The notes under the pieces were generated by a model, which saw only the letters and a list, made by a program, of their open reading frames with translations, did no database searches and was not told the origin of the DNA. 64,000 nt of DNA from positions 434,402 through 498,401 of the forward strand of contig NZ_SZWE01000001.1 in the NCBI RefSeq assembly GCF_009669325.1. Direction: 5' to 3'. A program made the translations under genes and the position numbers. Below are positions 35,968 to 44,642 of this stretch, piece by piece. Source of the DNA: Roseovarius bejariae (GTDB lineage Bacteria > Pseudomonadota > Alphaproteobacteria > Rhodobacterales > Rhodobacteraceae). The stretch's first letter is position 1, and each line of letters begins with the position of its first letter.

Positions 35968-36047
35968 GGAAAAAGGAAGTGAGGAAAGCAATGCCCTAAC
36001 CAACCACACCAAACAGCCCCCACGCAAACAACTTATTGGCGATTGGA
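35762..36047 (-). repeat. Near-identical 5' segment of SUMF1 gene B
   Basis: Partner of 34505-34790 at a constant offset of 1257 bases. The identity includes the leader, signal peptide and the first 40 or so residues of the mature protein. Confidence 0.85.
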
Positions 36048-36233
36048 ACTTCATTACGCTCATTGAGTCAACAGGCAACACCGGAAATCGATTCTTGCAA
36101 ATATCTGCATACTCCCTTCAACCTAGCAGCCTGATACCCCCTCAGGTTGAGACTGGCCCGGCCTCGAACCCACGCGCGCTTGATCATCGGGGCCAACTGC
36201 GGCACCCTGCGCCATATCAAAAGAGGGGTCTCA

Positions 36234-37088
36234 ATGACGTTTGCCCGTATCAAGTTGCTTGGTGTGTTATTTCTGATGTCCCTCGGGGGTACACTTTGGG
36301 CACAGGGCTTCGACAAGGGACGTGATGCTTATAATAAGCGCGACTTCGCGACCGCTATGCGGGAGTTGCGCCCGCTGGCGGAACAAGGCGATGCCCGCGC
36401 CCAAACCCTCCTTGGACAAATGTATTCCGAAGGCTTCAAGCTGGGAAACGATACCTTGGAAAGAGATGAGGCCAAAGCTGCTCAATGGACGCGCCGCGCC
36501 GCCGAGCAAGGCCACCCCCAAGCCCAGTTCAATCTGGGTAAAATGTACGATGGCGGCCATGGCGTCTCCATGGATCACGCTGAAGCGGCACGATGGACAC
36601 TTCGCGCGGCCGAACAGGGCCATACCCTTGCTCAGCATAGCATTGGGGTGAACTTCCTTGTCGGTCAGGGCGTCCCGGAAGATGGCGCAGAAGCTGCGAA
36701 ATGGCTACGCCGCGCAGCTGAAAAGGGGTATCCGATCGCGCAAAGGCAACTTGGCGAGCTTCTCGCAAGGGGCGACGATGGTATTCCGCAAGACGAGGTT
36801 GAAGCCTTGGGGTGGCTCGGACTTTATGCATTGCAAACAGGGCGCGATCCCGCCCATTTCAGGCTCGGGGTGCGCTACGAACACGATCCCACGGATTTCG
36901 TCAGGGCGTATATGTTTTACGCTATTAGCAAGGCCAACGGCTTTGAATATGCAACCGAAGCCATAGACAGTGTATCCGAAAAGATGGCTACCGCTGAAAT
37001 ATCAAAAGCCCAGGCAATGGCCCGTGACTGCCTGCACAGCAACTATATCGACTGTGGGTGGCGAACTCCGTCTACGCTCGAAAAGTAG
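36234..37088 (+). CDS. Sel1-repeat secreted protein
   Basis: A 284-residue protein. A signal peptide (MTFARIKLLGVLFLMSLGGTLWAQ) precedes at least four Sel1-like TPR repeats (GDARAQTLLGQMYSEG, GHPQAQFNLGKMYDGGHGV, GHTLAQHSIGVNFLVGQGV, GYPIAQRQLGELLARGDDGI). Two Cys near the C-terminus (ARDCLHSNYIDCGW) could form a disulfide. Sel1 proteins mediate protein contacts. GAGGGG precedes the ATG at 36234. It is divergent from the SUMF1 locus, and a functional link is possible but unproven. Confidence 0.86.
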   Translation: MTFARIKLLGVLFLMSLGGTLWAQGFDKGRDAYNKRDFATAMRELRPLAEQGDARAQTLLGQMYSEGFKLGNDTLERDEAKAAQWTRRAAEQGHPQAQFNLGKMYDGGHGVSMDHAEAARWTLRAAEQGHTLAQHSIGVNFLVGQGVPEDGAEAAKWLRRAAEKGYPIAQRQLGELLARGDDGIPQDEVEALGWLGLYALQTGRDPAHFRLGVRYEHDPTDFVRAYMFYAISKANGFEYATEAIDSVSEKMATAEISKAQAMARDCLHSNYIDCGWRTPSTLEK

Positions 37089-37156
37089 GGATGGGTCAAG
37101 CCCTGCCCAACAGATCATCGCGGCAAGAATGGGCGCGTCCGTGCAGCGCCCCTGAC

Positions 37157-37840
37157 TTACCCCGCCACCACCTGCCCCTGGTCCAGCTTCACCACCCGGT
37201 CCATCCGCGCGGCCAGTTCAAGGTTGTGGGTGGCGATCAGCGCCGACAGCCCGGTATCGCGCACCAACCCCACCAGCGCCTCGAACACCCGCTCCGAGGT
37301 GGCCGGGTCCAAATTCCCCGTCGGCTCATCGGCCAGCAACAGCCGCGGCTCATTGGCCAGCGCCCGGCAAAAGGCCACCCGCTGCTGCTCGCCGCCCGAC
37401 ATGGCCGAGGGGCGATGCCCCGCCCGCTCACCGATACCGACACGGGCCAGCAGTTCCTCGGCCCGCAGCCGTGCCTCGGCCTTCGGCATCCCGTTGGCCA
37501 GTTGCGGCAATACGATGTTCTCTTCCGCCGTGAACTCGGGCAACAGATGGTGAAACTGGTAGACAAACCCCACCTCCCGCCGCCGCGCAATGGTCCGCCG
37601 CCGGTCCGACAGCCCGGTGAAATCCACGCCCCCGATGGAAACCGTCCCCGCGTCCGGCGTATCCAGAAGCCCCGCGATATGCAAAAGCGTCGACTTGCCC
37701 GCGCCCGAGGGCGCCACCAAGGCGACCATTTCACCCTTGCGCACCTGCAAATCCACGTCCTGCAAAACGCGCACCTCGGCCTCGCGCCCCTTGTTATAGG
37801 TCTTGGAAACCCCCTCCAGCGCCAACATCACCTCACTCAT
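37157..37840 (-). CDS. lolD: Lipoprotein-releasing ABC transporter ATP-binding protein
   Basis: A 227-residue ATPase that powers release of outer-membrane lipoproteins from the inner membrane. Walker [12 protein letters not shown], signature [19 protein letters not shown], Walker [13 protein letters not shown] and the H-loop IATHN are all intact. It overlaps the permease gene by eight bases (37833-37840), so the two are co-translated. Confidence 0.94.
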   Translation of the reverse strand: MSEVMLALEGVSKTYNKGREAEVRVLQDVDLQVRKGEMVALVAPSGAGKSTLLHIAGLLDTPDAGTVSIGGVDFTGLSDRRRTIARRREVGFVYQFHHLLPEFTAEENIVLPQLANGMPKAEARLRAEELLARVGIGERAGHRPSAMSGGEQQRVAFCRALANEPRLLLADEPTGNLDPATSERVFEALVGLVRDTGLSALIATHNLELAARMDRVVKLDQGQVVAG

Positions 37841-39122
37841 AGCGCAGCGCCTCCACCGGGTTCATCCGCGCCGCCCGGCGCGCGGGGAAAATCGTCACGA
37901 CAAAGGACAGGCCCAAAGACAGAACCACCGCCGAGACCACATCGGCAAACTGCAACTGCGCCGGCAAATGGTAAATCCCCCGGATCGACGGGTCCCAGAC
38001 CTGCCCGCCCATCATCACGTTCACGAAACTGAAGATCGGGTCGATGTAGATGGCAAAAAGGCAGCCAAGGATCACCCCGAACACCGTGCCGATGATCCCG
38101 GTAAAGGCCCCGCAAATGAAAAACACCCGCAAAACCGATCCTTCGGTCAATCCCATGGTGCGCAGGATGCCAATATCGCGGCCCTTGTTCTTGACCAGCA
38201 TGATCAAACCGCTGGTGATATTCATCGCCGCGATCAACACGAGGATCGACAGGATGATGAACATCACGTTGTCCTCCACCTCCAAGGCGCGCAAAAACCC
38301 GCCGCTGGCATCCTTCCACGTCCAGACCTGCGACCGATCCCCGGCGGCCCGCATCAGATCAAGGGTCATCTCCTCCACCCGGTCCGGGTCGGCCACCATA
38401 ACCTCCAGCTCGTCCGCCCGCCCCTCGCGGTTGAAAAAGCTCTGCGCCTCACCGAAGGGCAGGTACACCCGCACCCGGTCGATGTCATAGCGCCCGGCGG
38501 TAAAGACATAGACCACCTCATAGGCATTGACCCGTGGACTGGTACCAAAGGCCGTCTTCACCCCGTTGGGCGAAATCAGCTTGATCTTGTCGCCAAGGCT
38601 CACGCCCAGTTCCCGTGCCACGCCCGAGCCGATGGCCACGCCCTCGGCGAACCGTTCGATATCGCCCTGCGCGGTCTCGGGGTCGGCCACGCGCGGAATG
38701 GTCTTGAGGTCCGCGGGCTTGATGCCGAACACCTGCACCCCCGCGTTGCGGCTGCGGGCATTGGCCATGACCTGCCCTTTCACCAAGGGGGCAACCCGCT
38801 TCACGCCGTCCACCTTGCGCACCTGCGCGGCCATGGCATCGTAATCCTCGATCGTCCGGTCGACACGGCCTGTCTGCCCATCCACCTGGCCGCTGTTGTA
38901 AACCGTCACATGCGCATTCGACCCAAGGATCGTATCCACGAACTCCGCCCGAAACCCCGACCGCACCGCCAGCGTGGCAATCAGCGCGAAAACCGCCAAT
39001 GTAATGCCAATCAGGCTGATCCACGTCATCACGCTCACGCCACCCTCGGCGCGCTTGGCACGCAGGTAACGCCATGCGATCATCCACTCGAAAGGGGCAA
39101 AGGGGGCTGGGCTGCTCGGCAC
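37833..39122 (-). CDS. lolC: Lipoprotein-releasing ABC transporter permease (LolC/E)
   Basis: A 429-residue inner-membrane protein with the usual plan: one N-terminal span ([23 protein letters not shown]), a large periplasmic MacB-like domain, and three C-terminal FtsX spans ([63 protein letters not shown]), ending [39 protein letters not shown] is the conserved N-terminus. I use the GTG at 39122 (CGAGG nine bases upstream); an ATG at 39170 would add 16 atypical residues. Alphaproteobacteria commonly have a single LolC/E-type permease. Confidence 0.9.
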   Translation of the reverse strand: MPSSPAPFAPFEWMIAWRYLRAKRAEGGVSVMTWISLIGITLAVFALIATLAVRSGFRAEFVDTILGSNAHVTVYNSGQVDGQTGRVDRTIEDYDAMAAQVRKVDGVKRVAPLVKGQVMANARSRNAGVQVFGIKPADLKTIPRVADPETAQGDIERFAEGVAIGSGVARELGVSLGDKIKLISPNGVKTAFGTSPRVNAYEVVYVFTAGRYDIDRVRVYLPFGEAQSFFNREGRADELEVMVADPDRVEEMTLDLMRAAGDRSQVWTWKDASGGFLRALEVEDNVMFIILSILVLIAAMNITSGLIMLVKNKGRDIGILRTMGLTEGSVLRVFFICGAFTGIIGTVFGVILGCLFAIYIDPIFSFVNVMMGGQVWDPSIRGIYHLPAQLQFADVVSAVVLSLGLSFVVTIFPARRAARMNPVEALRYE

Positions 39123-39240
39123 TGGGAAAAACCTCGGGGTTTGTTTTGCGCAGACAGTGATCTGTAACATGATCCGGGTCAAGGTCAGCCCACCCCGACC
39201 CGCGCAACAATCCACCGAATGAAACTGGGGAATCATCGAA

Positions 39241-40563
39241 ATGCCTGCCGCCGCCCTGATCCTTCTGTACCTTGCGCTTGCCCTCGCCCCCCTCGGGCTT
39301 GCCTGGGCGCAAGGCCTGCCCCCGCGCGGCCCATGGGACGAACTGGCCAGCGGGCTGGGCCTTGTGGCGCTTGCCATGATTCTGCTGGAGTTCCTGCAAC
39401 TTGGCCGCTTCCGCACCACCACCGCAAAGGTCGGCAGCGACGTGGTGATGCGCGCCCATCAACTTCTGGCCCGCGTGGCCCTTGGTGCGGCCCTGCTGCA
39501 CCCCTTTCTCTATACTGCCCCGATGAAACAGGCCCCCGTCTGGGACACCACCCGCCAAACCGCGATTGACGCCTCTTGGTCCGGCCTCTGGCCCGGCATC
39601 GCCGCATGGCTTTTGCTTGGCGCACTGGTGGCCTCCGGCATCGGGCGCGACGCCCTTGGCATCCGTTACCAGACATGGCGCGCCCTGCATGGGCTTGGTG
39701 CGGTTCTGGTGGCGGGCGGCGGCACGCTCCACGCCCTGCGCGCAGGGCGCTACAGCGCCGATCCCGCGCTGGCCGCCCTTTGGCTGGCATTCCTCGCTCT
39801 CGCCCTTGGCGCGCTCCTCTGGGTCTATGTCATCTCGCCACTCAAACAATTGCGCCACCCCTTCCGGGTGGCCTCCGTCACCCGCGCCGCCGAGCGCACA
39901 TGGCGGCTTCGTCTTGCGCCCGACAGCCGCCGCCCCTTCCGCTACCGCGCCGGGCAATTCGCATGGCTCACCATCAGGCATCCTGTCTGGTCGCTCAACG
40001 ACAATCCCTTTTCCATCGCTTCCGCCCCGGCCCAAGACGACGGGCTAGAGTTCATCATCAAGGAGTTGGGCGATTCCACCTCGCGTCTGGGGCAACTTCA
40101 GCCCGGCACGCGTGTTTGGGTTGATGGCCCACACGGCCACCTCACACTTGACGCCCACCAAGAGGCCCCCGGCGTGGCCCTCATCGCGGGGGGCGTCGGT
40201 ATCGCCCCGCTTCTGGGCCTGCTGCGTGAATTGACGGCCACCGATGATCCGCGCCCAACCACCCTGCTCTATGGCAATCGGGTACAGGAACAGATCGTGG
40301 CGCGCGACGAGTTGGACCGCCTCACCGAAACCCATGGCACCGAAATCGTCCATATCCTCTCCGAGCCGCCCAAGGGCTGGACCGGCCCCACCGGCCAGAT
40401 CGACGCGGCCCTCCTGCGCGCCCATTTCGGCACACCCAATCATCGCGATTGGCTCTATGTCCTCTGCGGCCCGCCTGCGATGATCGAAGCGGTCGAATCC
40501 ACCCTCATCGACATGGGCGTGCCCGCCTCCCACATCCTGTCCGAGTTGTTCCGCTATGATTAA
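39241..40563 (+). CDS. Ferric-reductase-like transmembrane oxidoreductase
   Basis: A 440-residue protein. The N-terminal half has about six membrane spans with His pairs in VVMRAHQLLARVALGAALLHP and WRALHGLGAVLVAGGGTLHAL, the bis-heme ferric reductase plan. The C-terminal half is a ferredoxin-NADP reductase module with FAD-binding RYRAGQFAWLTI and SLNDNPFSIASAP, NAD-binding VALIAGGVGIAPLLGLLRE and a final CGPPAMIEAVESTL. It probably moves electrons from NAD(P)H across the membrane to heme. A 38-codon ORF overlaps its 3' end. Confidence 0.9.
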   Translation: MPAAALILLYLALALAPLGLAWAQGLPPRGPWDELASGLGLVALAMILLEFLQLGRFRTTTAKVGSDVVMRAHQLLARVALGAALLHPFLYTAPMKQAPVWDTTRQTAIDASWSGLWPGIAAWLLLGALVASGIGRDALGIRYQTWRALHGLGAVLVAGGGTLHALRAGRYSADPALAALWLAFLALALGALLWVYVISPLKQLRHPFRVASVTRAAERTWRLRLAPDSRRPFRYRAGQFAWLTIRHPVWSLNDNPFSIASAPAQDDGLEFIIKELGDSTSRLGQLQPGTRVWVDGPHGHLTLDAHQEAPGVALIAGGVGIAPLLGLLRELTATDDPRPTTLLYGNRVQEQIVARDELDRLTETHGTEIVHILSEPPKGWTGPTGQIDAALLRAHFGTPNHRDWLYVLCGPPAMIEAVESTLIDMGVPASHILSELFRYD

Positions 40564-40672
40564 GTTTCTGGAAAGAACCCCAAGCGCACGGCGCATTAAA
40601 CTCACGGTCATTTTCATGACCGTGGTGTTAACACTCGCTCTGTTTGGGTTTGTTATGCGTGGGGTGATCTAA
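40556..40672 (+). CDS. Small single-span membrane protein overlapping the reductase
   Basis: A 38-residue ORF (MIKFLERTPSARRIK... to ...FVMRGVI) whose ATG lies inside the last codons of the ferric-reductase-like gene. Residues about 16-34 are one strongly hydrophobic span preceded by basic residues, so it is a bitopic membrane peptide with an inside-positive N-terminus. The stop codon is directly followed by the TCGTACGA palindrome terminator, which supports it as the true end of the transcript. Confidence 0.6.
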   Translation: MIKFLERTPSARRIKLTVIFMTVVLTLALFGFVMRGVI

Positions 40673-40676
40673 AAGT

Positions 40677-40756
40677 TTCGTACGACTCGTACGATCCCCC
40701 AAGCGGCAGAGCCGATTTTCGTACGAAACTCGCGTACAAAGCGTACGACTCGTACG
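40677..40756. repeat. TCGTACGA palindrome cluster, locus 2 (bidirectional terminator-like)
   Basis: Holds TCGTACGA-C-TCGTACGA (40678-40694), TTTCGTACGAAA (40718-40729) and a third palindrome, CGTACGA-C-TCGTACG (40742-40756). Its second half repeats locus 1 (7034-7075) with only two differences. It fills the gap between the forward 38-codon gene and the reverse DUF2937 gene, four bases from each stop. Confidence 0.8.
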
Positions 40757-40760
40757 AAAC

Positions 40761-41273
40761 TCAGGCTTCCGCCGCCTGTGGGCGCTCTTTGCGCCGAAAC
40801 ACCCGGCCCAAACCCGCCATCAGACCCACCAAAAGACCATAGCCTGCCACGAAGCCAACCCCGGCAAAGCCAAGGCCCTCCGGGGTCACCGGCACTGCTG
40901 GCTTGAAATCACCCCATGCGGCGCGCGCCACATCCGCATCGGAAAAATACAGCGGATTCAATGCCTTTTGGATGTTCGTTGATCCTTTCAAAGCGGCTAA
41001 ATCCGCGCTCAACCGCGCATGTCTTTCCAAAACCTGCCCCATGGATTGCGCCCGCGCCTGCGCCATCCGACTGCCAAGCGCCAGTTCCGCAAGGGCCGCG
41101 TCACGGCTCAACCCAAGGCTCTCGGCGTCTGCATCGAACTGCACCACGACGCCCGAAAGCTCATCCACGGCACCTGAAAGACGCTGTGTATATTGTTGAG
41201 AATACTCAGGAAATTGGGACAGGCCAGCCGCACAAGCCAGCCCGCCGGTCACGGCGATCACCCTGAAAATCAT
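40761..41273 (-). CDS. DUF2937 family membrane protein
   Basis: A 170-residue protein with an N-terminal signal-anchor (MIFRVIAVTGGLACAAGLSQFPEYSQQYTQRLSGAVDEL), a helical middle region and a C-terminal membrane span (LGFAGVGFVAGYGLLVGLMAGL) with a basic tail (RVFRRKERPQ). FPEYSQQYTQRLSG is the DUF2937 hallmark. Function unknown. Confidence 0.87.
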   Translation of the reverse strand: MIFRVIAVTGGLACAAGLSQFPEYSQQYTQRLSGAVDELSGVVVQFDADAESLGLSRDAALAELALGSRMAQARAQSMGQVLERHARLSADLAALKGSTNIQKALNPLYFSDADVARAAWGDFKPAVPVTPEGLGFAGVGFVAGYGLLVGLMAGLGRVFRRKERPQAAEA

Positions 41274-41311
41274 CTGCTCTGCCTCTTATTTTTTCAGGCA
41301 GTATACAGCAT

Positions 41312-42703
41312 TTACATCCAGGTGTGGAACGACCGTTTCGCCATCGGTTCGACCATGCCCGCGCCGTGATGGACGTGATAGATTTTGGCAATCTTTTCAA
41401 CGGCTTGCTCGGGCGGCAATTCTTCGCTCGTGCCCGTCCGGCGGCAGGTCAGCTCAACCACACCGTTCTTCAATCCACGCGGCCCAACAGTGATCCGCCA
41501 CGGCAACCCGATCAGGTCCATGGAGGCAAACTTGCCCCCGGCCCGTTCATCGCGGTCATCGTAAAGCGGCTCAAGCCCAAGCGCCTCGACCGATCTGTAG
41601 AGGGCTTCACAGGCCGCGTCCGCCTCGCTATCCCCTTGTTTTAGATTGACAATCCCCACGTGGAAGGGCGTCACGCCCTCGGGCCAGATGATGCCCTTGT
41701 CGTCATGGCTGGCCTCGATGATCGCGCCCACAAGGCGGCTCACGCCGATCCCGTGGCTGCCCATATGCACCGGCACCGGCTTGCCATCCTTGCCCTGCAC
41801 CGTCGCCCCCATGGGTTCGGAATACTTGGTGCCGAAATAGAAGATCTGCCCAACCTCGATCCCGCGTGCCGACCGCTGCCGCTCTTGCGGGATTTCGTTG
41901 AACAGGGCCTCGTCGTGGGTCTCGTCCGTGCGCGCATAACGGGACGTGAATTCTTCAAGGATTTCCTGACATTGCGCGACGTTGTTATAGTCGATTTCGC
42001 GCTCGCCAAAGCGCAAATCGGTGATCTCGCTATCGTAGAACACCTCCGATTCACCGGTCTCGGCCAACACTAGGAATTCATGGGTATAGTCCCCCCCGAT
42101 CGGCCCGCCATCCGCGCGCATCGGGATCGCCTGAAGGCCCATCCGCTCATAGGTGCGCAGGTAGCTCACCAAGTGGCGGTTATAGGCGTGAAGCGCATCT
42201 TCTTTCGTCAAATCAAAGTTGTAGCCGTCTTTCATAAAGAACTCACGGCCCCGCATCACCCCGAACCGGGGCCGGATTTCATCGCGGAACTTCCACTGAA
42301 TGTGGTACAGCGTCAGCGGCAAATCCTTGTAACTGCCTACGTGCGAACGGAAAATATCGGTGATCAATTCTTCGTTCGTCGGCCCATAAAGCATATCGCG
42401 CCCGTGCCGGTCGGTGATACGCAGCATCTCTTCGCCGTAATCGTCATAACGCCCGCTCTCACGCCACAGGTCCGCCGATTGCAGGGTCGGCATCAGCATC
42501 GGGATATGGCCCGCGCGCACCTGCTCCTCGTGCACGATATTTTCCAGCTTTCTCAACACCTTGAAGCCCAAAGGCAGCCACGAGTAAATCCCCGCGCTGG
42601 CCTGCTTGATCATTCCGGCGCGCAGCATCAGGCGGTGGCTGGCGATCTGGGCCTCGGCCGGGTTCTCTTTCAGAACGGGCAGGAAATAACGGGACAGGCG
42701 CAT
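41312..42703 (-). CDS. proS: Prolyl-tRNA synthetase
   Basis: Charges tRNA-Pro. This is the short alphaproteobacterial type (463 residues, without the editing INS domain). Class II motif 2 is [21 protein letters not shown] and motif 3 is [16 protein letters not shown]. The anticodon-binding domain follows ([12 protein letters not shown]...). The C-terminus ends unusually with about 20 residues past the EKIAKIYHV stretch, including a HH pair. ATG at 42703 begins [18 protein letters not shown]. Confidence 0.95.
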   Translation of the reverse strand: MRLSRYFLPVLKENPAEAQIASHRLMLRAGMIKQASAGIYSWLPLGFKVLRKLENIVHEEQVRAGHIPMLMPTLQSADLWRESGRYDDYGEEMLRITDRHGRDMLYGPTNEELITDIFRSHVGSYKDLPLTLYHIQWKFRDEIRPRFGVMRGREFFMKDGYNFDLTKEDALHAYNRHLVSYLRTYERMGLQAIPMRADGGPIGGDYTHEFLVLAETGESEVFYDSEITDLRFGEREIDYNNVAQCQEILEEFTSRYARTDETHDEALFNEIPQERQRSARGIEVGQIFYFGTKYSEPMGATVQGKDGKPVPVHMGSHGIGVSRLVGAIIEASHDDKGIIWPEGVTPFHVGIVNLKQGDSEADAACEALYRSVEALGLEPLYDDRDERAGGKFASMDLIGLPWRITVGPRGLKNGVVELTCRRTGTSEELPPEQAVEKIAKIYHVHHGAGMVEPMAKRSFHTWM

Positions 42704-42851
42704 CGGGCATACCTCACGGCAATTGGCGTTTTTCCCCGTTTATGGCCTATGACGCGCGCATACAAGTCGCAGAACCACCCTTTCCTGCATGCGCCTCTTG
42801 AAAGCCCTGCCCCCATGGGCGATGTAGATCACAGGGATCAGGGCGAGCAGT

Positions 42852-43919
42852 ATGGCATTACCAGTTGCGACACAAATGAGATACTGGGGCATCGCATCGG
42901 CGGTGTTCCTTGTGACCCTGTGGTTTCTGGGCGATGTCATCCTGCCGTTCGTCCTTGGCGGCGCGATTGCCTATTTTCTTGATCCTGTGGCCGACCGCCT
43001 TGAAAAAGCCGGGTGCAGCCGCGCCGTTGCTGTCAGCATCATCACCTTGATTGCATTGATGATTTTCGTGGTCATGGCGCTACTGGTGGTCCCGACGCTG
43101 ATCGAACAAACGCTTTCCCTGATCAATACCGCGCCGCAACTTTTCAACGATCTGCACAGTTTCCTGACGGACCGTTTCCCACAGTTGATCGATCAGAACT
43201 CGACCCTACGGAAGTCGCTTATCGTGGTCGGCGAGACAATCCGCGACCGGGGCGGACAGGTTTTGGATACCGTGCTCGGCTCTGCCGCATCCCTGATCAA
43301 CATCATCGTTTTGTTTGTCATCGTCCCGGTCGTCGCGTTTTATCTTCTGTACGACTGGGATCGCATGGTGGCCAATGTCGATGACATGCTGCCACGCGAT
43401 CATGCCCCCGTGATCCGCGATCTGGCAAGCCAGATCGACGAGACCCTCGCCAGCTTCATTCGCGGCATGGGGACGGTTTGCTTGATCCTTGGGACATATT
43501 ACGCCGTTGCCCTGATGCTTGTTGGCCTGCAATTCGGCCTTGTCGTGGGGTTCATTGCCGGGCTGATCACCTTCATCCCCTACGTGGGGGCCGTCGTGGG
43601 CGGTGCATTGGCCATCGGCCTTGCCCTGTTCCAGTTCTGGGGGGATTGGCTGTCGATCGGTCTTGTTGCCGGTATCTTCGTTCTGGGCCAGATCGCCGAG
43701 GGCAATTTCCTGACCCCGAAACTCGTTGGCCATTCCGTGGGCCTGCACCCGGTCTGGCTTATCTTTGCCCTGTCAGTCTTTGGCGCGCTTTTTGGCTTTG
43801 TCGGCATGCTTGTTGCCGTCCCCGTCGCCGCCGCCATCGGGGTTCTCGCCCGCTTCGCCATCGGGCAGTACAAGGACAGCCGCCTTTATCGCGGACTGGA
43901 CAGCCGGGACACCGAATAA
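42852..43919 (+). CDS. AI-2E family transporter (PerM/YhhT)
   Basis: A 355-residue inner-membrane protein with eight or so spans. LWFLGDVILPFVLGGAIAYFLDPVADRLE at the N-terminus and LVVGFIAGLITFIPYVGAVVGGALAIGLALF plus FLTPKLVGHSVGLHPVWLIFALSVFGALFG near the C-terminus are the family signatures. Despite the name, substrates are largely unknown. Its stop overlaps the next ATG by one base (TAATG at 43917-43921). Confidence 0.9.
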   Translation: MALPVATQMRYWGIASAVFLVTLWFLGDVILPFVLGGAIAYFLDPVADRLEKAGCSRAVAVSIITLIALMIFVVMALLVVPTLIEQTLSLINTAPQLFNDLHSFLTDRFPQLIDQNSTLRKSLIVVGETIRDRGGQVLDTVLGSAASLINIIVLFVIVPVVAFYLLYDWDRMVANVDDMLPRDHAPVIRDLASQIDETLASFIRGMGTVCLILGTYYAVALMLVGLQFGLVVGFIAGLITFIPYVGAVVGGALAIGLALFQFWGDWLSIGLVAGIFVLGQIAEGNFLTPKLVGHSVGLHPVWLIFALSVFGALFGFVGMLVAVPVAAAIGVLARFAIGQYKDSRLYRGLDSRDTE

Positions 43920-44593
43920 TGCCTGAGCAACTGAGCTTTGACCTCCCGGTACGCGAAGCACTGGGGCGCGATGATTTCTTCGTCTCTCCCGCCAATGCCG
44001 AGGCCGTGGCGATGACCGAGGGGTGGGAAGGCTGGCCGTCTCGCAAGCTGATCCTCATCGGGCCGCGTGGCGCGGGCAAGACACATCTGGCGCATGTCTG
44101 GGCCAGCCTGTCCGGGGCGCGCATCCTGCAAGCCACGCAGTTGGGCGCGGCCGACATTCCCGATCTTGCCACCGGGCCGGTGGCCGTCGAGGATGCCGAA
44201 ACCATTGCCGGAGACCGCGCACTTGAAGACAAGCTGTTTCACCTGCACAATCTCACACTGGCCGAGGGCAACAGCCTTCTTTTAACGGCAAGCAAGCCCG
44301 CGAATCTGTGGTCTCTGTCCCTTCCTGACCTGGCAAGCCGCATGCAGGGCACCCCCTATACCACGCTGCACGAACCCGACGATTCCCTGTTGGCCGCGGT
44401 TTTGATGAAACTCATGGCCGACCGTCAGTTATCTCCGTCACCAAGCGTTCTGACATACCTGACACGCCGCATTGACCGGTCCTTCGAGGCCGCACGCGAT
44501 GTCGTTGACCGGTTGGATGCTATAGCCCTTGCTACGGGCCGGCCCATCAACCGTGCCCTTGCGGCAAAGGTGCTGGACAAGCGCGACGGGTGA
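43919..44593 (+). CDS. hdaA: DnaA-related regulator, HdaA type
   Basis: A 224-residue AAA+ protein homologous to the ATPase domain of DnaA, without the DNA-binding domain IV. The N-terminus [11 protein letters not shown] fits the clamp-binding QL(S)F-type motif of Hda proteins. Walker A is [15 protein letters not shown], and the sensor-2-like [14 protein letters not shown] region is near the end. Hda stimulates ATP hydrolysis on DnaA to prevent over-initiation. The order AI-2E gene, hdaA, ppk, ppx is conserved in many alphaproteobacteria. Confidence 0.87.
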   Translation: MPEQLSFDLPVREALGRDDFFVSPANAEAVAMTEGWEGWPSRKLILIGPRGAGKTHLAHVWASLSGARILQATQLGAADIPDLATGPVAVEDAETIAGDRALEDKLFHLHNLTLAEGNSLLLTASKPANLWSLSLPDLASRMQGTPYTTLHEPDDSLLAAVLMKLMADRQLSPSPSVLTYLTRRIDRSFEAARDVVDRLDAIALATGRPINRALAAKVLDKRDG

Positions 44594-44642
44594 CGGCACA
44601 CTTCGTCACCTTTCCGTTACATGCCAAAGCCATAAGGCCCAC

